Below, piece after piece: positions 56,223-64,000 of a DNA stretch of 64,000 nucleotides. The notes beneath the pieces are model-generated. The model saw only the letters and a list, made by a program, of their open reading frames with translations. It ran no database searches and was not told the origin of the DNA. Source of the stretch: Baaleninema simplex PCC 7105. GTDB lineage: Bacteria > Cyanobacteriota > Cyanobacteriia > Cyanobacteriales > Geitlerinemataceae. The stretch covers positions 1,388,790 through 1,452,789 of the forward strand of contig NZ_KB235958.1 of NCBI RefSeq assembly GCF_000332355.1, written 5' to 3'. Numbering within the stretch: position 1 is the stretch's first letter; each line of letters begins with the position of its first letter. The translations under genes and the position numbers were made by a program.

Positions 56223-57571
56223 ATGCACGTTTTCGTTCTCGATAAAGACAAAATCCCCCTCGCACCATGCCATTCGGCCAAGGCACGGCGGCTTTTAAAA
56301 TTCCGTCGTGCTTCGGTATTTCGTCGCTATCCATTTACCCTTATCTTGCACGAGATTGAAGCCAAAGATTGTGTCGTTCCGGAAACTCAACTCAACGCTT
56401 CGGCTCCGCTCGCTTCGACTTCGCTCAGCGTTGAGTCCGAGCGGAGTCGAGGACTCAAAATCGATCCCGGCTCGAAAACAACTGGGTTAGCTATCCTGAG
56501 TGAAAACCGAGTTATTTGGGCGGCCGAACTGGCCCATCGCGGACAGCAAATTAAGAACGATTTAGAGAAGCGTCGCGCTTTACGACGCTCCCGACGCCAT
56601 CGAAAAACTCGTTACCGAAAGCCTCGCTTTCTGAATCGAACTCGTCAAAAAGGTTGGTTAGCTCCCAATCTTCTACACCGGGTTGAGACTATATTAACGT
56701 GGGTCAATCGATTGCGAAAACTCTGTCACGTTGCTGCCATCTCTCAAGAATTAGTGAGGTTTGACACTCAATTACTTCAAAATCCAGAAGTGCAAGGTGT
56801 TGAATACCAACAGGGGGAGTTGTTGGGCTACGAAGTGCGAGAGTATTTACTGCAAAAGTGGGGACATAAATGTGCTTACTGTGGCACAGAAAATCAACCG
56901 CTCGAAGTGGAGCATATCGTTCCCAAGTCCAGAGGAGGAAGCGATCGAGTTTCTAACCTAACGCTGGCTTGCCATTCTTGCAACCAAGCTAAGGAAAACC
57001 GAGATATTCGCGAGTTTCTATCGGGCAAACCTTCGATTTTGAATCACATTTTAAAACAAGCCAAAGTCCCTCTTAAAGATGCGGCAGCAGTCAACTCGAC
57101 TCGTTGGAAGCTTTACCAACAGTTGAAAGAAACTGGATTGCCCGTCGAAGTGGGAACGGGGGGGTTAACCAAGTTCAACCGTACCCGATCGGGGTTGCCG
57201 AAAACTCACTGGCGTATAGGCGGCTTGTGTCGGGAAATCGACTCCCGATCGATTAGATGTCGCGGTCGAGAAACCTTTACTCGTTGCAGCCAAAGGTCAC
57301 GGAGTTCGGCAACGATGTCGTTCCGATAAATACGGTTTTCCGAGAACTCACGCTCCGAAAGCCAAATCCTTTCAAGGTTTTCCAAACGGGCGATATAGTC
57401 AAGGCGACAATTCCTCAAGGAAAATTCGCCGGAAATTACACAGGACGGATTGCCATTCGGTTTCGCCCTTCCTTTCGACTGAACGCTGGGGTTAAACCTT
57501 TCGACGTTCATCCGAAATATCTAACAACTGTTCATCAATCAGACGGCTATGAATACAGATTCTCGAAATAA
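56223..57571 (+). pseudogene. iscB: IscB RNA-guided nuclease, decayed
   Basis: From ATG 56223: PLMP-like N-terminus (MHVFVLDKDKIPLAPCHSAKARRLL), a palindromic insertion (56391-56460), RuvC-I KIDPGSKTTGLAIL, Arg-rich bridge helix (RRALRRSRRHRKTRYRKPRF), RuvC-II Glu in ISQELVRFD, and an intact HNH domain (CAYCG, EVEHIVPKSRGGSDRVSNLTLACHSCN). At THW the frame breaks: the expected IDA with the RuvC-III Asp is replaced by CGTATAG, a net one-base gain. A second one-base gain near 57378 separates KPLLVAAKGHGVRQRCRSDKYGF from VFQTGDIVKATIPQGKFAGNY. The C-terminus is thus lost in the natural frame (stop at 57329). Confidence 0.9.
56391..56460 (+). repeat. In-frame palindromic element, copy 3 (70 bp form)
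   Basis: Same element as at 11265 and 52581 but with an extra 15 bases (GCTTCGACTTCGCTC) in the loop, giving LNASAPLASTSLSVESERSRG before LK. It is inserted just ahead of RuvC-I of iscB in the same reading frame as in tnpB and again bounded by CTCAA. Confidence 0.85.
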
Positions 57572-57761
57572 GGATGCCCTGTCGGGCAGTTCGTTTGTTG
57601 GCGGGAATTCCCCTCCCGCTAATCCTGTCGGATATAACGGGAGTCCCCTTCCCGCATTTTATAGCAGTACGATTTCGTTTGCGGCTTGTTTTCAGGATAG
57701 ATCGTTACGGTATTGGGTTTTCAGTCGATCTGTTTCCGCAAACCATTTAGGATGGCTATAG
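57572..57761 (+). other. Right end of the iscB element and intergenic region
   Basis: GGGAATTCCCCTCCCGC and ATAACGGGAGTCCCCTTCCCGC (57602-57656) form stacked inverted repeats like those at the right ends of IS200/IS605 elements. The remaining 100 bases up to the M50 protease gene hold no recognised feature. Confidence 0.45.
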
Positions 57762-59189
57762 ATGGTTACGGGTTCTCGGCTTCCGACGGCGATCGCAATC
57801 TCTGACGATTGGATTTGTCCCGATATTCGCCCCTATTGGCAACTGTTGCAACTCAAACAAGACAATCGCGTACTGTTGCGCTCTCGCGTCACGGCGGCGC
57901 GATTTCAGCTTTCGGGGGCCGAAGGCTATGCGTTGCGATACTTCGTCGGAAAATACAGCGTGGCTGAGGTGCAACGCCGCTGTCAGCGAGAGTTTACCGT
58001 CATCGATGCGCAACTCGTCACGGGATTGATTCAAAAACTGGTGGATTTGGGCGTGTTAGCCCTCGATTCTCCGAATTCGCCACCGTCGTCTAATGCTTCC
58101 CCTCGTTTCAAGGCTGGGGTGGAATGGGTGAAAAATCCCGATGGGTACTGGGTGTTGCGGAACCCGATCGATCGCACCTATTTACAAGTTTCCGCCGCCG
58201 ACAAAGCCGCGATCGATGCCAAGTTGGGGGACGACACCACGACAGACACCGCCATCGATCCCCAACAATGGCGCAAACTCCTGCAACTGCTGGCGGCGAC
58301 GGGAATGCTGGAGGGTACCGAACCTCAAAAACGCAAACGGGGCAAATTCAACCCCATGCAGTTACTCTTTTTCCGGGTTCCGCTGCTGAATCCCGATAAC
58401 TGGCTGACGCGACATATCGATCGATTGCGCTGGCTGTGGACGAGGGGTTTTGGCTGGAGTTTGACGGCGTTTCTCGTGGCGTCTCTGGTGGTGGGTTTGT
58501 CGCAACAAGGGGAAATTCTCGATATCGGAACGCAACTGTGGACGACGCAAGGGGGAAGTTTGATGCTTCCCTTCGTTCTGTTGGCGTTGACGGTGGTGTC
58601 GGTTCACGAACTCGGTCACGCTTTTACCCTCAAGCATTACGGCGGCGTGGTTCCGGAAATGGGACTGCTGTTTATGTGCTTGTTTCCCGCTGCGTACACG
58701 AACACCACTGATTCCTATTGTTTGTCGCGGTGGCAGCGGCTTCAAGTGGTGGGGGTGGGGGTTTTGACGCAAATTTCCATCGCCGCGATCGCCCTTTGGA
58801 CTTGGAACTTGTCGATTGAGGGAAGTTGGCTGTACACCGCCAGTTACTTGCTGATGGCGTCGTCTCTGTTTACCGTTGCGCTCAACCTCAATCCTCTGGC
58901 GAAGTTCGACGGCTATCATTTGGCGGTGGCGACGACGGGAATTAATAACCTTCGCAGTCGATCGTTTGGCTTTTATAAAAATTTGCTGCAAGGAAAGCCG
59001 ATTCGCGAAACTTCCCGCGATCGCAAAATTTTGGCGGTTTACGCCCCTTTAAGCTTGGTCTACATCTGTAGCGTCTTTGGCTTTCTGTTTTTCCGTCTGA
59101 TGGGGTGGACGCTGACCAATATTCCCGCGATCGCTCTGTTTCTTGTGGAACTCTGGGCGATTTACTACATTTTTGCCCCGGAGGATTGA
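57762..59189 (+). CDS. M50-family membrane zinc protease with N-terminal PqqD-like domain
   Basis: 475 residues. The N-terminal part (about 35-110; LLRSRVTAARFQLSGAEGYALRYFVGKYSVAEVQRRC, LVTGLIQKLVDLGVL) resembles a PqqD-like winged helix that binds leader peptides. Membrane segments follow, with the zinc site HELGH (VSVHELGHAFTLKHYGG, about 285) and the third ligand in LNPLAKFDGYHL (about 375). It matches the peptide zinc-metalloprotease group of site-2 proteases, often found with an HlyD adaptor. The HlyD gene follows after 147 bases. It may process or help export a peptide or protein; no precursor peptide gene was found nearby. Confidence 0.85.
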   Translation: MVTGSRLPTAIAISDDWICPDIRPYWQLLQLKQDNRVLLRSRVTAARFQLSGAEGYALRYFVGKYSVAEVQRRCQREFTVIDAQLVTGLIQKLVDLGVLALDSPNSPPSSNASPRFKAGVEWVKNPDGYWVLRNPIDRTYLQVSAADKAAIDAKLGDDTTTDTAIDPQQWRKLLQLLAATGMLEGTEPQKRKRGKFNPMQLLFFRVPLLNPDNWLTRHIDRLRWLWTRGFGWSLTAFLVASLVVGLSQQGEILDIGTQLWTTQGGSLMLPFVLLALTVVSVHELGHAFTLKHYGGVVPEMGLLFMCLFPAAYTNTTDSYCLSRWQRLQVVGVGVLTQISIAAIALWTWNLSIEGSWLYTASYLLMASSLFTVALNLNPLAKFDGYHLAVATTGINNLRSRSFGFYKNLLQGKPIRETSRDRKILAVYAPLSLVYICSVFGFLFFRLMGWTLTNIPAIALFLVELWAIYYIFAPED

Positions 59190-59336
59190 TTGGGGTTCCC
59201 AAATTTTTGACTGAATTCTTCACCACAGAGACACAGAGAACACAGAGAGTCTTGGAGGAAGTTGTATTAAGAAATCGGGTTTCTGCATAAGTCCTATCAC
59301 TGTCGATTTTGTTACTGTCGTTTTTAGCATCTACCC

Positions 59337-60926
59337 ATGAACCCACAACCTCAGCCGAATAACTCTCCGTTAAAAGTGGTTCCGCCCCAGGGAACCGCTG
59401 CGACACCGCTGAAATCGGACAAGCCCACCCAACCCGCCCCGCAACCGGCTTCAGAGACGCCTGTGGCGGAGTCGAAGGGAAACCTCAACCGTTGGGCGAT
59501 CGCGGGCATTTTGGCCGTTGGCGTGGGGGCCTTGGGCTTGATTCCGCTTCCGAATTACGTAACGGGGGAAGCGGAAATCGATTCTCGTCCTGGGGAACGC
59601 CAAGCGGTGACGACGGTTGAATCGGGTATCGTCGATCTACGAGTGCGTCGCAACGATCGCGTCCAAGCCGGAGATATTCTCGCCACGATCGACAATCCGG
59701 AATTAGAAGATCGCATTGCGGAGGTGCGACGATCGATCGAACAGGAAGAATCGGCGTTACAAATCGCCGAACGGGAGTTAATTATCGCGCAAACTCGCTT
59801 GATGGCGGCTCAAACGGAACAATCCAACGTTCAACGGCGACTCGATCGCGAATTCAACGACTACGACGCCGCCGCTTCGGGAACGGGAGTTCCCCAAACT
59901 CGCCAGGTGGAACGGGAAATCGACGGGATACGCTACGAAATCGCCGGATATGAAAACGAGGTGGCGAGATTGGAAGGGGAAATCGCGGAAGTGCGAACGC
60001 AACAGCGATCGCTCGAAGGCGAACTGGGGTTACTGCGCGAGGATCTCAGCAATAGCGACACCCGAATGGAACGGTTGCAACCTCTGATTGCAGAAAGTGC
60101 GATCGCGGACGAGTATATTTTCAATGTCACGAGCCAGCGATCGAATATTGCGCGACAAATCGAACAAAAAGAAGGGGAACTGGAAGCGACGATCGCTCGC
60201 ATCGCCCAGTTAAACAGTCAGATCGATCGCCAACAAAACCTCGCCCTGCAACGCGATCGCAACATCGACGCCAACCGAGAACGCATTCAAGACGTTCGCC
60301 ACCGCCTCGAAGACGAACTGATGCAAGTGCGAGACGAACTCGACAGTCGCATCGCCCAGCGACAATCGGCTGAAGAAGAAGTTACCGCAGCGGCGGCGAA
60401 AGTGCAAAGTCACCAAGATGCGATCGCCTCGTTTGAAGCCGAATTAGAACGGTTAGAAGACCAACGAGGGGAATTAACGCTACGGGCGACCACAGACGGA
60501 ACGGTGATTACCGAAGGCTTAGATTTGCGAGACGGGACGCGCATGGAAGCGGGGGAAACGCTGCTGCAAATTGTCGATTTAGGGGAACTCGAAGCCCGCG
60601 TCCAAATCGCCCAAGGGGATAAAAATCTGGTGAGTAAGGGTCAACTGGGACGCTTCCAAACGGAGAACCAAGGAAACACTGACTACAGGGCGGAAGTCTC
60701 TGAAATCGGCCCGAGTATTGATTCCGAAACCCCCGGTGCGAAACCCGTGTTAGAAGTGACGTTACTCCTCGACAACGACGACGGCTTCCTTTTACCCGGT
60801 CAAACCGGCCACGTCCACATCCGCACGGTCGATCTAAACCTCTATCAAAAGATGCAACACCAGTTTGGCAAACTTTTTGATATCTCCCGTTACGTTCCCT
60901 GGATGGGAGGGGGAATCGAGAATTGA
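59337..60926 (+). CDS. HlyD-family periplasmic adaptor
   Basis: 529 residues. A Pro-rich cytoplasmic leader (1-47) precedes one membrane helix (about 50-70; WAIAGILAVGVGALGLIPL). The first lipoyl half (VTTVESGIVDLRVRRNDRVQAGDILATIDNPELEDR) is followed by a very long coiled-coil hairpin (about 125-385) and the second lipoyl half (LTLRATTDGTVITEGLDLRDGTRMEAGETLLQIVDLGELEARVQI), then a beta-barrel. It bridges an inner-membrane transporter or protease to an outer-membrane channel. It pairs with the M50 protease upstream. No ABC transporter or TolC is in the window. Confidence 0.9.
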   Translation: MNPQPQPNNSPLKVVPPQGTAATPLKSDKPTQPAPQPASETPVAESKGNLNRWAIAGILAVGVGALGLIPLPNYVTGEAEIDSRPGERQAVTTVESGIVDLRVRRNDRVQAGDILATIDNPELEDRIAEVRRSIEQEESALQIAERELIIAQTRLMAAQTEQSNVQRRLDREFNDYDAAASGTGVPQTRQVEREIDGIRYEIAGYENEVARLEGEIAEVRTQQRSLEGELGLLREDLSNSDTRMERLQPLIAESAIADEYIFNVTSQRSNIARQIEQKEGELEATIARIAQLNSQIDRQQNLALQRDRNIDANRERIQDVRHRLEDELMQVRDELDSRIAQRQSAEEEVTAAAAKVQSHQDAIASFEAELERLEDQRGELTLRATTDGTVITEGLDLRDGTRMEAGETLLQIVDLGELEARVQIAQGDKNLVSKGQLGRFQTENQGNTDYRAEVSEIGPSIDSETPGAKPVLEVTLLLDNDDGFLLPGQTGHVHIRTVDLNLYQKMQHQFGKLFDISRYVPWMGGGIEN

Positions 60927-60956
60927 TAACGAAGAGGATTTCTCCCTCTCTCCCCT

Positions 60957-61120
60957 TTTACAGTGAACAGTGAACAGTGTTTCAGTCACCAGTCACCAGT
61001 CACCAGTCACCAGTTAAAACAGTTGACAGGTAACAGTTTCTCCCCCTCTCCCCCTCTCCCCCTCTCCCTCTCTCCCCCTCTCCCTCTCTCCCTCTCTCCC
61101 ACTCTCCCCCTCTCCCTTGC
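60957..61120. repeat. Low-complexity simple repeats
   Basis: CAGTGAACAGTG and CAGTCACCAGTCACC tandems (60961-61015) followed by a CTCCCC/CTCTCC tract (61029-61115). Similar tracts follow glmU, chlM, cpcF and the HExxH gene, so they appear to be a habit of this genome at gene 3' ends. Confidence 0.85.
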
Positions 61121-61124
61121 TTTC

Positions 61125-62519
61125 TCAATGTAATAGGGGAAAACACACGGTAACGACGGTACCGCGATCGACCTCGCTTTCGATAGAAATCTCGCCGCTG
61201 TGGTTGTCGACGATCGCTCGAGCGATGGCGAGTCCCAACCCCGATCCGACGCGATGAGAAGCATCGTGAGACCGCGCGGGGTCGGCGCGATAGAAGCGAT
61301 CGAACACGTGAGGTAAAGCATCGGGAGAAATACCGATTCCAGTATCTTCGACCCGAGCTTGTAAGGCCGACCCCTGTTTGGTGGTGACGTACTTTAAGGA
61401 AGCCGTAACCGTTCCCCCTGGAGGAGTGTAGAGAACGGCGTTTCCGAGCAAGTTTGCAAACAGCCGCACCAGACGATCGCGATCGCCGTATAGACCAAAC
61501 GTGGCGTCGGGTTGCGAGGGGGGTTCGACAATATCGACCTGTAACTCCACTTGCTTTTCAATGGCGATCGCCTCTTGTTCCTCAATAGCTTCGATTAACA
61601 CCGCCTCTAGGGATACCGTCTCCTTTTGAGACTGCACCATACCGCTATCTTGTCGCGTCAGAAACAGCAAATCGTCCACCAACCGACCCAAGCGGCGAGT
61701 CAGCCGTTCGATCGTTTGTAACTGTTGGAAGCACGACCCTTGCACCGTCTCGGGTTCGGCTAACGCCACTTGAACGTTGGTTTGAATGCTGGCGATCGGA
61801 CTTCGTAGTTCGTGGGAGGCATCGGCGGTAAACTGCTTTAAGCGTTGGTAGGACTCGCGAACTGGATTCATAGCCAATCCCGACAACCACCAACCGATCG
61901 CCGCAACAGACGTTACCATGACGATAAATCCAAAACTGAGATCGATGACGAAGTCGCGGCTGGGTTTGCTGATTTCAAACCAGGGGTGACTGACGCGCAA
62001 GTAGCCGAGGGGTTGGCGATCTATTTTGATGGGTTTGGTAATTTGACGCAGTACCGGACGGCTTTCGGATCGTACGTTCCCCAACCCTGGAAACCGTTGC
62101 GGGGTCGCACTTCTTTCGGGGGCGAATTGGCTCGGCCGGTAAACGGTTTGTGGCGTCGAGGTAGTACTCAAGGGGATGTCGAGAGGTTCTGAGAGCGTCG
62201 ACCACAGGAGTTCTCCGTTGGGACTGAACCATTCGAGGTCGATACGGTCTTCTTCGAGGGAACTGGCGTTGTTGCGAACGCTGCGTTCGATGTCGGGTTG
62301 GAAGGGGTGGTGTTGTTGGTTCTCGAGGGCGATCGATCGCGACACCACTTCGACGACGTGCTTGAGGGTGTCGTCTACGCGATCGATCAGGGTCGATCGC
62401 ACGTAGAGATAGACTGTCGTGGCGAAAACCAACAGTAAAATGGCGGTGACAGTGGTATACCAGATGGCGAGACGGCGTCGCGTGGTTTGGAACATCGGTC
62501 TAAAATCGCTCGTCAACAT
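61125..62519 (-). CDS. Membrane sensor histidine kinase
   Basis: 464 residues from ATG 62519; ATG 62495 (MFQTTRRRLAIWYTTVTA) is equally possible and more family-like. First membrane helix about 16-38, an extracytoplasmic sensor region (40-185), second helix about 190-212, then HisKA (FTADASHELRSPIASIQTN) and HATPase_c (NLLGNAVLYTPPGG, DTGIGISPDALPHVFDRFYR, GSGLGLAIARAIVDNHSGEISIES). It resembles the RppB/NrsS type of cyanobacterial kinase, which senses redox or nickel, but no response regulator gene is adjacent here, so the signal is unassigned. All catalytic residues are present. Confidence 0.93.
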   Translation of the reverse strand: MLTSDFRPMFQTTRRRLAIWYTTVTAILLLVFATTVYLYVRSTLIDRVDDTLKHVVEVVSRSIALENQQHHPFQPDIERSVRNNASSLEEDRIDLEWFSPNGELLWSTLSEPLDIPLSTTSTPQTVYRPSQFAPERSATPQRFPGLGNVRSESRPVLRQITKPIKIDRQPLGYLRVSHPWFEISKPSRDFVIDLSFGFIVMVTSVAAIGWWLSGLAMNPVRESYQRLKQFTADASHELRSPIASIQTNVQVALAEPETVQGSCFQQLQTIERLTRRLGRLVDDLLFLTRQDSGMVQSQKETVSLEAVLIEAIEEQEAIAIEKQVELQVDIVEPPSQPDATFGLYGDRDRLVRLFANLLGNAVLYTPPGGTVTASLKYVTTKQGSALQARVEDTGIGISPDALPHVFDRFYRADPARSHDASHRVGSGLGLAIARAIVDNHSGEISIESEVDRGTVVTVCFPLLH

Positions 62520-63531
62520 TGCTCGGTCAGTTTAAGGCAAGGGTTCGCTCTTGTGCGATCGCCGACCCGTACTAACGTTTTTTTGCAGTCTCGATTTCTC
62601 GTTTACACAGCTCCTCTGTCGGTCTGACGGTCTCTTGCGATCGCACACCCAGACGTTCTCAGCACGATCGACTGGTATATCCTTAAATGCTATATTCTCT
62701 CGAAATTTAGCAAAAAACAATCGAAATAAATTATTTTATGCTTTTATGCTGATATTTGATTTCTTATTTTGGGTTTTCATCCAAATGCTAACAAAATTCA
62801 ATATTGTTTGGGGTAGGCGATCGCAATTTTCAGGGAAATCGCAACTGGAGAAATCGGTGTTGTTTTACTGAAGGCGATCGAACGTGAAGGACGTTAGCAG
62901 CACGCAAATGACTCGAATATGTTCAGATTTTGCTGGTTTCAGCCAGCGAACCGCCATTGAAAATTATTTAAGTGCGTAAATTTTCAAAAAAATTTTGACA
63001 ACACTTCATATCGTGGAGTATCAAACGATATAGAAATCAATATTTCGTTACTGCGTAGAAGCCGATAGATTCTATATCTACCTACCCAACCGAGTTAGTA
63101 TTCGATACAGTATTTTTACGTAAATTGGATATTGCTTTTACGGATTACATTATAATTTTTTTAGAACAAAAACCAGTATTTTCCCTGTCTTCATTTTTTG
63201 ATATTGTTGGGTATAATAGCAATATAAAAGTTAATTGTTCCTCGATCGATCCAAATTAAACCTCGTTTTTCTCGAACGCCACTTCAATTTCAATATCGTT
63301 GATTTTGTGGAATTTAAGAGTTGGGATCGACAATCTTAAAGAGAAAACGCAAACAAACGAAATTTTATAAAATTTAAATAATTACATAAAAAGCCGTCTA
63401 TAGGATTACAATTCGTTGCAAAATCCGCGTTAATTAATCGTTCGCTGTCACAAGTCACAAAAAAAGGTTATGATAAGGTTAAGAGGAAAATCGAACTAAG
63501 AATCGCACTCATTTATCAAAAGGTTATCACC
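62520..63531. other. AT-rich gene-free region
   Basis: 1012 bases; strongly AT-rich from about 62680. A short plus-strand open frame at 62551-62871 is hydrophobic and A/T-driven, without a ribosome site, and is not called. A TATGAT (63469-63474) upstream of the DUF7219 gene could be its -10 box, but I see no good -35. No RNA gene was recognised. Confidence 0.45.
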
Positions 63532-63780
63532 ATGGATCGCAATCAATTTTTGTATCCCCACATCCCTTATCGCGGAGCCGTCGCGCCCGAACATCCAGAA
63601 GTTTTACTCTTCGATGCCAACTTGCAAGAATTCGCCCAACGAGTGAGTTTCATCAGCAATTTAGAAACCGGCGGAAAATTATCACCAGAAGAAGCCTATA
63701 TCCAAGTTAGAGAACTCTGGAAACAGCTCAAGCAATCGAGTAAAGACTTGGGGATCGCCCAAAAACCGGATTCGCGATAG
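63532..63780 (+). CDS. DUF7219 family protein
   Basis: 82 residues: MDRNQFLYPHIPYRGAVAPEHP, FDANLQEFAQRVSFISNLETGGKLSPEEAYIQVRELWKQLKQS. This matches a small, conserved cyanobacterial family (DUF7219) without known function. It is acidic-helical, soluble, without Cys. An AAAGG lies about 9 bases before the ATG. It lies 100 bases before scpA in the same direction but after its own AT-rich promoter region. Confidence 0.85.
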   Translation: MDRNQFLYPHIPYRGAVAPEHPEVLLFDANLQEFAQRVSFISNLETGGKLSPEEAYIQVRELWKQLKQSSKDLGIAQKPDSR

Positions 63781-63880
63781 TCCCGAAGCGCCGAGCAGTC
63801 GAGACCTCCGTTGCGGTACAATGCCAAAGCACGTTCGCAACCGCAAATCGAACGCGCGACTGTCACGGAGGTTTCTGTCG

Positions 63881-64000
63881 TTGACCGTATCGATCGCTCA
63901 AGACGCTATCGAACTGCTCCTCGATCTGGCCGAACGGGGAGAGATAGACCCGTGGGACGTGCGAGTCGTCGATGTCATCGACCGACACCTGAACCAACTG
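63881..64000 (+). CDS. scpA: Segregation and condensation protein A (5' part)
   Basis: Forty codons reach the window edge. The start is TTG 63881 with a GGAGGT ribosome site ending 8-9 bases upstream; no ATG is in frame nearby. MTVSIAQDAIELLLDLAERG followed by EIDPWDVRVVDVIDRHLNQL is the conserved ScpA kleisin N-terminus of cyanobacteria, which contacts the SMC neck. ScpA bridges SMC heads in the chromosome condensation complex. Confidence 0.85.
   Translation, partial: MTVSIAQDAIELLLDLAERGEIDPWDVRVVDVIDRHLNQL

Noticed and set aside
1..64000. tRNA or rRNA genes
   Set aside because: I looked for T-arm-like GTTCGANTC and rRNA-like stretches in the gaps and found none that could be folded into a tRNA by eye.

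Overview
The window comes from a cyanobacterium. It carries a complete phycocyanin rod operon (cpcB-A-C-C-D-E-F), a membrane-anchored rod linker (CpcL), Mg-protoporphyrin methyltransferase, a GUN4 protein and an aa3-type respiratory oxidase cluster, and it is densely marked with the HIP1 octamer GCGATCGC. Base composition looks moderately GC-rich by eye, broken by two AT-rich gene-free stretches (about 3.5-5.0 kb and 62.7-63.5 kb). A filamentous Oscillatoriales-type host is a guess from the gene style, not shown by the sequence.

Layout. 1-2961 (-): 3'-truncated hybrid histidine kinase with four PAS domains. 2962-5318: long gene-free region. 5.3-6.7 kb: AAA-like STAND ATPase. 6.8-8.4 kb: arsenic resistance (ACR3 pump plus ArsC) behind a promoter with a perfect ArsR-like inverted repeat. 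8.5-10.8 kb: small conserved protein, glmU, rpmF. 10.9-13.1 kb: a tnpB relic split by an IS701-family element. 13.2-16 kb: fni, chlM and a RodZ-like protein. 16.0-17.6 kb: an apparently intact TnpB element with a divergent ribbon-helix-helix gene. 17.7-21.6 kb: a large NACHT ATPase whose C-terminus contains eleven nearly identical 33-residue HEAT-like repeats. 21.7-27.9 kb: ctaB and ctaA diverging from ctaC-ctaD-ctaE. 28-37.5 kb: hybrid kinase, lipB, hpf, tadA, a MoxR ATPase, a GntR regulator and a WD40 kinase-like protein. 37.9-44.7 kb: cpcL, repeats and IS debris, then the cpc operon. 44.8-50.8 kb: DUF2103, a Pro-rich/basic protein, an HtrA protease, a nucleotidyltransferase, GUN4 and a degenerate histidine kinase. 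50.8-57.7 kb: HEAT protein, DUF3754 protein, HExxH lipoprotein-like protein, and three more decayed OMEGA-type (TnpB/IscB) loci. 57.8-62.5 kb: M50 protease, HlyD-type adaptor and a sensor kinase. 63.5 kb to end: DUF7219 protein and the start of scpA.

How the parts work together. The cpc operon encodes the phycocyanin subunits, two rod linkers, the cap linker and the CpcE/F lyase. A strong hairpin with a T-run between cpcA and the linkers should lower linker expression relative to the subunits. CpcL, upstream, ends in a hydrophobic helix and would anchor phycocyanin rods to the thylakoid membrane. ctaA/ctaB supply heme A to the CtaCDE oxidase.

The most unusual signals are: (1) the NACHT protein with recently amplified repeats whose differences fall at a few fixed positions, which suggests a variable recognition surface; (2) a short palindromic element inserted in the same reading frame into three nuclease genes (two TnpB, one IscB), each time between CTCAA copies; (3) the density of TnpB/IscB loci in different states of decay, including an IscB whose RuvC-III aspartate is lost at a frameshift while its upstream omega-RNA-like region remains; (4) two signalling proteins whose catalytic motifs are degenerate.
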